A stretch of 64,000 nt of DNA from Methylotenera_A sp040387035. Lineage in GTDB: Bacteria; Pseudomonadota; Gammaproteobacteria; Burkholderiales; Methylophilaceae. The stretch is taken from assembly GCA_040387035.1 (NCBI GenBank), contig JAZKEN010000063.1, forward strand, positions 1 to 64,000, in the 5' to 3' direction. The position numbers were made by a program, and so were the translations under genes. The notes under the pieces are model-generated. The model saw only the letters and a list, made by a program, of their open reading frames with translations, had not been told where the DNA came from and did no database searches. Below, one piece after another: positions 52,637 to 60,427 of the stretch. The first letter of the stretch is position 1. The number at the start of each line of letters is the position of its first letter.

Positions 52637-53464
52637 TTGAATACACTAGATTTAAATACACTACAAAGGCACAGGCCGGCAAAGTTTAAAAAGACCGCTT
52701 CAGCCTTATTGCTGCTACTAGCCGTTTTTACATTTTCATTTATGACCACAGGCGCTGAAGCGCATGACAGCACAAAAATCCCGCGCTTAGCCAATGGCAA
52801 GCCGGATTTTTCCGGTATATGGCAAACCACCAGTGCAGCAGATTACGATTTGGAACCACACTCTAACCGCAAAGACGCACCTCCGGGCCCAGGCATTGTA
52901 GAAGGCGGTGAAATCCCATACTTACCCAAAGCCTTAGCGCAAAGAAAGAAAAACTTTGAAAATCGTGCCACAGATGACCCTGCGCTAAAAGGCTACACCT
53001 TGGGTGTGCCACGTGCCGTGTATTACCCGGAGCCATTCCAGATTTTTCAACGTGCACGTGATTTAACCGTAATCCCTCAATTCGGTCATTCGGTAAGGAC
53101 CATCCATACCAATAATACCGAACATCCGGAAGACCCTAACGACTGGTGGCTGGGCGACTCAAGAGCGAAATGGGATGGTGACACTTTAGTAGTAGATGCA
53201 AAGCATTTCAACGATAAGACATGGCTGGACCGTTCGGGTAACTTCCATAGTGACGCCTTGCAAGTGGTTGAACGCTGGAAATATCTTGACCCAAACACCA
53301 TCGAATACAAGGCAACCTTAACGGATGAGCAGGTTTTCAGTAAGCCATGGAACATCAGCGTTATTTTGCATCGCCATCGTGAAAAGAATTTTCAATTGAT
53401 TGAAGATTACCGCTACACACTGGATTACGACCAATTCTACCCACCGAAACCGGATCAAAAGTAG
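52637..53464 (+). CDS. Exported protein of unknown function, family with the next two genes (divergent member)
   Basis: 275 residues. Start is TTG 52637, with GGAG seven bases upstream. An N-terminal hydrophobic segment (about 22-42) looks like a long signal peptide ending EAHDS. Mature motifs are LANGKPDFSGIWQ, GVPRAVYYPEPFQIF, FGHSVRTIHTN, WWLGDSRAKWDGDTLVVDAKHFNDKTWLDRSGNFHSDALQVVERW. The same motif order (PDxSGxW; GDSRxxWxGxTLVVD; GRSG/DRSG) occurs in the next two proteins, so all three share a fold. I do not recognise a characterised family. The motifs suggest a beta-rich secreted domain; no classical catalytic signature is visible. Confidence 0.75.
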   Translation: MNTLDLNTLQRHRPAKFKKTASALLLLLAVFTFSFMTTGAEAHDSTKIPRLANGKPDFSGIWQTTSAADYDLEPHSNRKDAPPGPGIVEGGEIPYLPKALAQRKKNFENRATDDPALKGYTLGVPRAVYYPEPFQIFQRARDLTVIPQFGHSVRTIHTNNTEHPEDPNDWWLGDSRAKWDGDTLVVDAKHFNDKTWLDRSGNFHSDALQVVERWKYLDPNTIEYKATLTDEQVFSKPWNISVILHRHREKNFQLIEDYRYTLDYDQFYPPKPDQK

Positions 53465-53515
53465 GGCGTGTATGTGCCTGGATATCGCATCATTCAAGAA
53501 TAAAATGAGGACAAT

Positions 53516-54532
53516 ATGAATAGTAATTTAGGAAAACGGCACAAAGCGTTTTCTAGCCTGGTAGTGGGCGCTTTAATCGGTACTTCGCTAATCAGTGTAG
53601 CGGCAGATGAGAACATCACGCCCTCAGCACAAGAAAAAAAAGCTGTGGCCAAACCGGTAGAAGCTGCAGCTCCCGCACAAACCAGAAGACCGCGTGAAAA
53701 ATCATTTCCCAAGATTGCCTCAGGCAAATGGACTGGACCTAAATTAGCGGATGGCCAGCCGGATGTCAGTGGCTTCTGGTCTAACACTATCGGTAATCAT
53801 GGTAATTTGACCGACCCGCAAGGCGGCGTTATCGGTGAGGCCAGGCGAACACCTTTAGGACCACGAGATCAGCGTGCGCCAAGCCGCGTCAGTGATCCTG
53901 CGGACGGCCAGTTCCCCTTCCAGCCATGGGCATTAGCGAAAGTTAAAGAGTTCCAGGTAGGGTTCCATAACCCGACCTATCCCGGACATGTAGAGCCTAA
54001 CGCACGTTGCGCGCCAGGCGGTGTGCCAAAGTCTTTGTACTGGCATGGCTATGACGTTTTGCAATATCCGGGCTATGTGGTGTTTGTATTTGATAACGGC
54101 TCACGCATTATCCATTTAGATGAAAAAAAGCCGCACTTGCCACAGAGGCTAAAGCTGTGGAATGGCGACTCGCGTGGTCATTGGGAAGGCAATACCTTGG
54201 TAGTCGATGTAAGCAACCACAATGGTAAAGCCTTGTTTGGCCGTTCAGGTGAATTCGTTAGTGAAAATGCCACGATTCAAGAAAAGTATATTTTTGCTAA
54301 TGATGGTACGCGTTACAACTATGAAGGCACCTTTACCGACCCAACGGTTTATACACGTCCATTTACCATCACCATACCCGCCATTAAATATACCCGTGAA
54401 GATGAAACGGATGGCTGGAATTTAGAAGCGCGTTGGGCAAAGCATGCAGGCAAAACCCAAATCCTGGAGCACGATGAGCGCATCTGCCATGAAAACAACG
54501 GCGGCTTTGGATTAGGTTCTGCACAGAAATAA
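53516..54532 (+). CDS. Exported protein of unknown function, paralogue A
   Basis: 338 residues. Signal peptide (about 1-30, SLVVGALIGTSLISVAADE), an alanine/lysine-rich linker to about residue 62, then FPKIASGKWTGPKLADGQPDVSGFWSNTIGNHGNLTDPQGG, QRAPSRVSDPADGQFPFQPWALAKVKEFQVGFHNPTYPGH, CAPGGVPKSLYWHGYDVLQYPGYVVFVFDNGSRIIHLD, GDSRGHWEGNTLVVDVSNHNGKALFGRSGEF and a C-terminal HDERICHENNGGFGLG. Two cysteines (RCAPGG and RICHEN) are conserved in paralogue B and may form a disulfide. By eye it is very close to paralogue B and more distant from the preceding protein. Operon position implies a periplasmic or surface role with the TonB system. Confidence 0.78.
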   Translation: MNSNLGKRHKAFSSLVVGALIGTSLISVAADENITPSAQEKKAVAKPVEAAAPAQTRRPREKSFPKIASGKWTGPKLADGQPDVSGFWSNTIGNHGNLTDPQGGVIGEARRTPLGPRDQRAPSRVSDPADGQFPFQPWALAKVKEFQVGFHNPTYPGHVEPNARCAPGGVPKSLYWHGYDVLQYPGYVVFVFDNGSRIIHLDEKKPHLPQRLKLWNGDSRGHWEGNTLVVDVSNHNGKALFGRSGEFVSENATIQEKYIFANDGTRYNYEGTFTDPTVYTRPFTITIPAIKYTREDETDGWNLEARWAKHAGKTQILEHDERICHENNGGFGLGSAQK

Positions 54533-54625
54533 TCGCTTGCATTGATATAGCAAGCACACATGCACATTCAAGTAAACATGATGCTTGCTTGATACCCGGC
54601 TGAACTGAGTACGATAAGAGGAATT

Positions 54626-55633
54626 ATGAAAAATAATATAAACCATCTCAAACTAAAACATAGCATCAAAAACTTGGTGATATTAGCTATTACCGCTGCG
54701 CCTTTGATTGCCGTATCAGCGGATGAGGCTAAAACCAAACAGGCAAAACCGCAAGAGCCTGCCGCCCAGCAGGCAGACGGGCCAAATTACAGGAATGAAG
54801 CGTCATTCCCAAAAATTGCGTCAGGAAAGTGGACAGGCCCGAAATTGGCAGATGGCCAGCCGGACATCAGTGGGCACTGGTCTAATACGATCGCAAATCA
54901 CAATAATTTCACCGATCCGCAAGGCGGCATTCCAAATGACCCAGCACCACGTCGCACGCCGTTAGGTAAGCCGGAAGATCGTGCCCCCAGCCGTGTCAGT
55001 GATCCTGCTGACGGGCAAGTGCCGTTTCAGCCTTGGGCTTTAGAGGAGGTGAAGAAGTTTCAAGTAGGGTTCCATAACCCGACTGAGCCCAAGTATATTG
55101 AGCCTCTAGCGCGCTGCGCGCCAGGTGGCGTACCAAAGTCTCTTTACTGGCACGGCTATGAAATAGCGCAATATCCAGGCTACGTACTGTTTGTGTTTAA
55201 CAATGGCACGCGCATTATCCACCTGGATGGCAAGCCGCATTTACCTGAAAAAGTTAAATTATGGAATGCCGATTCACGTGGCCATTGGGAAGGCAATACC
55301 CTGGTTGTCGACGTAAGAAACCATAACGGCAAGGCATTGTTTGGCCGCTCAGGTGAATTCATCAGTGAAAACGGCACTATCCAGGAGAAATATATTTTCT
55401 CTAGCGATAGAAAGCGCTTTAATTATGAAGCGGTATTTACCGATCCAACAGTCTACACGCGCCCCTTTACCGTGACGATTCCAGCCAGGCAATGGGCCGC
55501 TGAAGACAAACCGAATGGCTGGCATTTCGAAGCGCGCCTGGCGAAACATGCGGGCAAAGAGCCGATTGTTGAACGCGATGAGCGCATTTGTGCTGAAAAC
55601 AATGGCGGCTTTGGATTAGGCGCACGTAAATAA
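54626..55633 (+). CDS. Exported protein of unknown function, paralogue B
   Basis: 335 residues, tandem duplicate of the preceding gene. Signal peptide (KNLVILAITAAPLIAVSA), short linker, then the same blocks: FPKIASGKWTGPKLADGQPDISGHWSNTIANHNNFTDPQGG, RAPSRVSDPADGQVPFQPWALEEVKKFQVGFHNPTEPKY, RCAPGGVPKSLYWHGYEIAQYPGYVLFVFNNGTRIIHLDGKPHLP, GDSR replaced by ADSRGHWEGNTLVVDVRNHNGKALFGRSGEF, and ERDERICAENNGGFGLG. Linkers and signal peptides differ while the folded cores are nearly identical, so the duplication is old enough for the N termini to drift under selection on the core. A strong terminator follows. Confidence 0.78.
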   Translation: MKNNINHLKLKHSIKNLVILAITAAPLIAVSADEAKTKQAKPQEPAAQQADGPNYRNEASFPKIASGKWTGPKLADGQPDISGHWSNTIANHNNFTDPQGGIPNDPAPRRTPLGKPEDRAPSRVSDPADGQVPFQPWALEEVKKFQVGFHNPTEPKYIEPLARCAPGGVPKSLYWHGYEIAQYPGYVLFVFNNGTRIIHLDGKPHLPEKVKLWNADSRGHWEGNTLVVDVRNHNGKALFGRSGEFISENGTIQEKYIFSSDRKRFNYEAVFTDPTVYTRPFTVTIPARQWAAEDKPNGWHFEARLAKHAGKEPIVERDERICAENNGGFGLGARK

Positions 55634-55652
55634 TTAGCCTTATCAACCAATC

Positions 55653-55685
55653 AACGCTGTAGCCATACTGGCTGCAGCGTTTTTT
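55653..55685 (+). terminator. Terminator of the tonB operon
   Basis: AACGCTGTAGCC (55653-55664) pairs with GGCTGCAGCGTT (55670-55681), with one G-U wobble, followed by a T run. It begins 20 bp after the last gene. Its inner arms equal those of the hairpin after ndvB. Confidence 0.9.
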
Positions 55686-55840
55686 ATTGCCTATTACCTT
55701 GGGCTATGTGCTGATATTTAACAGCGTAGTGACTTTAATTGCTTACGCTCAGTGCTGCAATTCGATCAGATCACTGATCTACATGCAGACTTTATATCAA
55801 ACATAGATACGCTATTAAAGCTGCTGCTTTGGCTCAAACA

Positions 55841-55874
55841 AAAACCCATGACCTGCCAAGGTCATGGGTTTTTA
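55841..55874. terminator. Bidirectional terminator of the receptor gene
   Basis: AAAACCCATGACCT (55841-55854) pairs perfectly with 55859-55872 around GCCA, with A and T runs outside. It lies 23 bp past the stop of the leftward TonB-dependent receptor. The stretch between the two terminators (55686-55840) holds nothing I recognise. Confidence 0.9.
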
Positions 55875-55896
55875 TGCTAATACAGTGCTATGCGAA

Positions 55897-58719
55897 CTAC
55901 AGTTTACTGCTGAACACCACACCAATCCAACGTGGTAGGCTAGGGGTATAGCTGCTAAAGCCGTCAACATTGTATTCTTCGTTCAGTGCGTTCTTGGCGA
56001 TAAAATTCAAATCAAACAATTTATCCTGCCTGCCGATACCGATACCTAAATCCAGTATGCCATACGCATCCAGCTTATCGTAGGATGAACGGCTTCTGTA
56101 TTGTGAAGCGGTGTAGGTGTAATTTGCATTACTGTGAAATACCCAATTACCAAAAACAGGCAAATTGTAGTCTATACCCAGGTTCGCTGAGAATTTGGGC
56201 GCAAAGGTCAATGTTTCGCCTTTTGCATTAGAGAAGCGAGGGTTGATACCCGTGGTATTTTCCTCACTGGGTTTTGCCAGGAAAATATCTTTAGAGTACC
56301 TGGCATCATTGTAAGCAGCTGCCAGCCTGATGTTGAAATGCTCAATACCGCTGTAGTTGGCATCCACTTCCAGGCCTTTAACCCTTACACCAGGCACGTT
56401 ACCGACCACGCTCTGGAATTGAATGCTGTCCGCTAATGGCACAGCAGGGTTGGATGCCTGAAACGCCGCAGTAGCAACCGGGTCTACAAGGCCAACGGTG
56501 GATTGAAAGTCTTTAATAACATTCAAAAACACATCCGCATTCACGGTCAGCGTCTTATTCAATAAGTTGGTGCGAATGCCCAACTCATAACCTTTGGTCT
56601 TTTCTTTATCGATCAGGTTGGATTGGCCAGCGGTATTGATTTGGGCAATGCCGGCTTTTTCACCGTACTGCAGCGTGCCATATACGGTCAGGTCCTCATT
56701 GAACTTGTTAGCCAGGCTGACATTGGCACTATTGATATTGTCATCCCAGGTTCTGTCCGCATTTTTAATATTGTAAAGTGAGCTTGGCTGCAGCGTTGAG
56801 TTTCTAACCACGGTTGCCTGCTTTAGCTGGGTTCGTGCAGCAGCACCTATCGATGCATAGGTCGCGCTGGCCCCGAAATATCTGGCCGCTAAACGATTGG
56901 CCGCTGCTGTTGCCTCAGGCGTTGTTGGATCAGGTAAGGTGGCAACCGTAGTGCCGTTACCGAAAGCATTGGTAAAATCGGCACCTACGCCTTTATTCGC
57001 AAGGAAAATGCCCTGTGCGGTCTTTCTATCTTCTTTAGAGACACGGTAGCCCGTGGTTAAGGTCAACGGTTCGCTAATATGCCAATCCGCTTGTCCGTAA
57101 ACGGCGGTGCTTTGGTTCTTGACTATGGTTTGTGTGTTTTTATATGCCAGGTTGAGCGAATCTTTAAGCAAGGCTTGTCCGGTACCGGAAGCATAAAGCG
57201 CATTGTAAATGGCATCACTGGCCTGGAAAGCGCCGGCATCATTGCCATAGCGGGTGCGGGAGTTAGAGTCGTTATCGGTATCAATAAAATAAACGCCTGC
57301 AAGATAGTCGACTACGCTATTTTTATCCAGCGCAGAGGATACGCGAAATTCCTGGCTGATCTGGTTGTATGCGGTGATATAACCGCCACTTTTTGTAATG
57401 TCATAAGGTGTCCCTTCGTCGTTTGCCGCGCTAAACCAATGGCTGCGGTAACCGGTAATCGATTTCAGGTTATGACCTGCCACGTTCCAATCCAGGTTGA
57501 TGGTAGCGCCTTTTGACCCGGTAATAATGCCGCCATTGTTATCCACATTGGTTGGGTCTTTAAAGTAGTCGCTAGCCGGGTTCCAGGTAGTCAGGCTGTT
57601 ATTAAACCATTTACGATTGACATATTTTTTGTAGGTGGTATCTACAGTGGCTGCCGCACGCGCTGTGCCATCACTAAAGAGCAATGGCTCCGGGTGCCTG
57701 ACGGTATTGCCGTTAACAAACTCAGAACCTCTGGGCTGGTGTTCCACACTCAACTTGGCACTAAAGTTTTCGCTAGGCGTTAGTAGAAACTGGATACGGC
57801 CAAAAGTGCGGTCTATATTCTGGTAGCTGTCCCTGCCGTCCAGGTCGGGAAACTGGTTTTCAAATTTACTGGAAGTAGGGCCATCGGCCTGCTCGCGATA
57901 AAACGTACCACGCCAAGCCAATAGATTGTCAATAACAGGGCCACCGACTATCGCAGAGGAACGCAATGTATTCCAGTCGCCAAAGGTTTGTGAAAAGTTA
58001 GCTTCGGGCGTAAAAGTAGGCGCCTTAGTCGTAAACGTCAGGCGGCCAATATTGGATGCTTTACCACCTTGCGTGCCTTGTGGCCCTCGTGTGGCGTCAA
58101 TAGTGTCAATATCGGTAAAGATATAACCATTGACCAGTGGTGTGTAAGCGATACTGACCCCATCCAGCAATGTGCCAATGGACGGGTCGATTTGATCGCT
58201 AGCACCAGTGGTGATGCCGCGTAGGGTGAGTGAGCCTGTACGTGAGTTGCCATAGTTGAAGTTGACGTTACCGATACGGCGTAAAACTTCGGTGGTATTA
58301 GTCGCATTCAGGCTTTCAAGCTCTTCACCACTGACAATGGAAACAGATGCTGGAACATCTTTTACCTTTTCAAGCACAGCTTTCTTTTTGAATTTCACAA
58401 CAATGGCATCAAGCGCTGAAGGCTCTTCGGTCGTTGCCGTGTTTTCCGGAGTGCCTTGTTTTTGCTCAGCTGTGTTGGTTGAAATTTCCGCGTCGCTTGC
58501 CGGCTTATTGGCCAATTGCTTCTTGAGGTTATCATTCTCAGCCTTAAGTTGCTCTAATGCTTTCTGTAATTCTGCTAATGCCTGGTCGTCTGCTGCGTAA
58601 GCCGGTAATGCGGAAAACTGGGTAAAGCTGGCAATCGCAATCGCTATAGCCGTGCGGCGAAAGGGGATGGGCTGTTTTTTTCGTTTACTGGGTATGTGTT
58701 CCCTTAAATGGTTACTCAT
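55897..58719 (-). CDS. TonB-dependent receptor with N-terminal coiled coil
   Basis: Outer-membrane receptor of 940 residues. Signal peptide to about residue 43 (SALPAYAADD), then a coiled coil (about 44-72, ALAELQKALEQLKAENDNLKKQL), a polar linker with Thr/Glu repeats, a plug (about 105-230: DVPASVSIVSGEELESLNATNTTEVLRRIGNVNFN, LTLRGITTG, TIDATRGPQGTQGGKASNIG) and a 22-strand-size barrel ending in FSSKL. The coiled coil before the plug is unusual for siderophore receptors and recalls receptors for bulky organic substrates (impression from memory). The ligand is unknown. It converges on the tonB operon, has its own sigma-54 promoter and is likely the operon's dedicated partner. Confidence 0.9.
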   Translation of the reverse strand: MSNHLREHIPSKRKKQPIPFRRTAIAIAIASFTQFSALPAYAADDQALAELQKALEQLKAENDNLKKQLANKPASDAEISTNTAEQKQGTPENTATTEEPSALDAIVVKFKKKAVLEKVKDVPASVSIVSGEELESLNATNTTEVLRRIGNVNFNYGNSRTGSLTLRGITTGASDQIDPSIGTLLDGVSIAYTPLVNGYIFTDIDTIDATRGPQGTQGGKASNIGRLTFTTKAPTFTPEANFSQTFGDWNTLRSSAIVGGPVIDNLLAWRGTFYREQADGPTSSKFENQFPDLDGRDSYQNIDRTFGRIQFLLTPSENFSAKLSVEHQPRGSEFVNGNTVRHPEPLLFSDGTARAAATVDTTYKKYVNRKWFNNSLTTWNPASDYFKDPTNVDNNGGIITGSKGATINLDWNVAGHNLKSITGYRSHWFSAANDEGTPYDITKSGGYITAYNQISQEFRVSSALDKNSVVDYLAGVYFIDTDNDSNSRTRYGNDAGAFQASDAIYNALYASGTGQALLKDSLNLAYKNTQTIVKNQSTAVYGQADWHISEPLTLTTGYRVSKEDRKTAQGIFLANKGVGADFTNAFGNGTTVATLPDPTTPEATAAANRLAARYFGASATYASIGAAARTQLKQATVVRNSTLQPSSLYNIKNADRTWDDNINSANVSLANKFNEDLTVYGTLQYGEKAGIAQINTAGQSNLIDKEKTKGYELGIRTNLLNKTLTVNADVFLNVIKDFQSTVGLVDPVATAAFQASNPAVPLADSIQFQSVVGNVPGVRVKGLEVDANYSGIEHFNIRLAAAYNDARYSKDIFLAKPSEENTTGINPRFSNAKGETLTFAPKFSANLGIDYNLPVFGNWVFHSNANYTYTASQYRSRSSYDKLDAYGILDLGIGIGRQDKLFDLNFIAKNALNEEYNVDGFSSYTPSLPRWIGVVFSSKL

Positions 58720-58770
58720 TTATTTGCTTTCTTAATAATGTGAATGGTTGGTTTGGTTCACATCACTAAT

Positions 58771-58824
58771 CGCAATATATATGCCACTCAAATACTTAAT
58801 ATGTAAAGTAATTTTAAGTATTTG
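58771..58824 (-). promoter_or_regulatory. Sigma-54 (-24/-12) promoter of the receptor gene with adjoining inverted repeat
   Basis: On the minus strand TGGCATATATATTGC (58786 to 58772) matches the -24/-12 consensus with correct GG-GC spacing, 52 bp from the start codon. Immediately upstream, CAAATACTTAA (58789-58799) and TTAAGTATTTG (58814-58824) form a perfect 11-bp inverted repeat with a 14-bp spacer. A further TTTTATC-N9-GATAAAA (58882-58904) is placed about 107 bp upstream, a usual distance for an activator site. The 295-bp region 58720-59014 contains no gene that I see. Confidence 0.8.
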
Positions 58825-59014
58825 AATTTTCATTAACACCATGATTAAAAACAAATTTTTGTGTTTTTAATTAAGAAATTATTTTATCAATCAAGCCGAT
58901 AAAAAAGACGGTTGTTTTAAATGAAACATTTATATTGCAGGCTGTTGTATGCAATACAGAAGGCGATAGGTGGCCTACCTATGTGGAATCGGATGGCTAT
59001 TTGCGCATAATCAG

Positions 59015-60427
59015 TTAAAACTTACCGCCTAATGCGGTCATTAAACCGACACTGGCATCTAGCCTCCTGCCTATAATCGATAGGGCATTACGCTCTGCGT
59101 TCAGCGCGGTTGATTGCACGATGACTACATTTTGATATTCACTGATGCCGGCACGGTAACGATTTTCCGTTTGCTCCACCGCTTCACGCGCAAACCGCAC
59201 GGCGGTTTCCTGTTCTTTGGATTCAGCTTCCAATATCCTTAGTAGCGCCAAGTTGTCTTCAACTTCCTGAAAGCCGCTTAACACTGCCTGCTTGTAGTTT
59301 GAAACGCTTGCATCGTAATTGGCGATGGCGGCTTCTGTTTGTGATTTGCGTAGCTGGTTATCAAAAATGGGGCCAGCCAATACAGGCCCAAGCGCCCAAA
59401 TCCTATTCGGCAAAGTCAATAAGTGAGCAATACTTGAGCTCTCAAACGCCACGCTTGCGCCTAGATTTAAGGTGGGGAATAGGGCCGCTCTTGCGATACC
59501 AATCTGTGCATTGGCTTCCGCAATACGTCGTTCTGACGCGGCAATATCCGGGCGTCTTTCCAGCAAGCTAGACGGTAGACTTGCCGGGATGGCCGGGAGC
59601 TTGATGCTAGTCATGTTATCGAATGGGCTGGATGGTAATGCGAAATCGGCAGGCGCGCGGCCAAGCAACACTGCAATAGCATGTTCTAACTGACTTCTGG
59701 CTGCCGTTATATCAATGGATTGCGCCCGTGTTGTCCTCAATTGTGCTTCTGCCTGTGCGATTTCTGTGCGCGATGCTAGGCCTACGTTGTAACGATTAAT
59801 GGTTAATTTTAGCGACCTGTCGAAGCTTTCTGCGGTGTTATCCAGTAATTTTTTTTGTGAGTCTAAAATACGTAATTGAAAATAGTTTTGCGCAATATTG
59901 GCTTGTACCAATAAACGCACAGATTCTAAATCGGCGGCACTGGCATTAGCATTGGCCTCACCCGCTTCAATACTTCTTTTAATACGTCCCCACAGATCTA
60001 TTTCCCAGTTGGCGCTAATGCCGATATTGTTGTCCGTACGCGCGCTTGCGCGACCTACTTGACTGCGCGTGATGGCACCACCACCGTCCACCGCCGGCAA
60101 AATCGGCGCACGTGCACCTTTTGCCAAAGCCTGTGCTTGTCGATAGTTGGCCTCAGCAATGTGGATTGAATTATTGGCCTGATTGGCTTCTGCAATTAAA
60201 TTGTCCAGCGTGTTATCGCCATATAGCTGCCACCAATCCTGGGTAATATCGGGTTGACCCGGTTCAGCCGTTTTCCAGCCTTCGTATTGTGCAGACTCTT
60301 TGTAAATGGCGGGTATAGCAACGCTAGGACGGGCGTAATCTTGCCAAACACTGCAAGCACTTAAAAAAAGTGTGGACATAGGAAAAATGATGGCGATTAA
60401 ACTGATTCTTCGATGATGCATAGTCAT
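59015..60427 (-). CDS. NodT-family outer-membrane efflux lipoprotein
   Basis: Outer-membrane channel of an RND pump, 470 residues. Start at ATG 60425-60427, overlapping the RND stop in TAATG. Lipobox LSAC near residue 22, then SVWQDYARPSVAIPAIY, the NodT pattern DWWQLYGDNTLDNLIAEA, DLWGRIKRSIEAGEANANASAADLESVRLLVQANIAQNYFQLR and RRPDIAASERRIAEANAQIGIARAALFPTLNLGAS. Longer frames upstream run into the RND gene and are not used. Third gene of the visible mdtB-mdtC-like operon. Confidence 0.92.
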   Translation of the reverse strand: MTMHHRRISLIAIIFPMSTLFLSACSVWQDYARPSVAIPAIYKESAQYEGWKTAEPGQPDITQDWWQLYGDNTLDNLIAEANQANNSIHIAEANYRQAQALAKGARAPILPAVDGGGAITRSQVGRASARTDNNIGISANWEIDLWGRIKRSIEAGEANANASAADLESVRLLVQANIAQNYFQLRILDSQKKLLDNTAESFDRSLKLTINRYNVGLASRTEIAQAEAQLRTTRAQSIDITAARSQLEHAIAVLLGRAPADFALPSSPFDNMTSIKLPAIPASLPSSLLERRPDIAASERRIAEANAQIGIARAALFPTLNLGASVAFESSSIAHLLTLPNRIWALGPVLAGPIFDNQLRKSQTEAAIANYDASVSNYKQAVLSGFQEVEDNLALLRILEAESKEQETAVRFAREAVEQTENRYRAGISEYQNVVIVQSTALNAERNALSIIGRRLDASVGLMTALGGKF

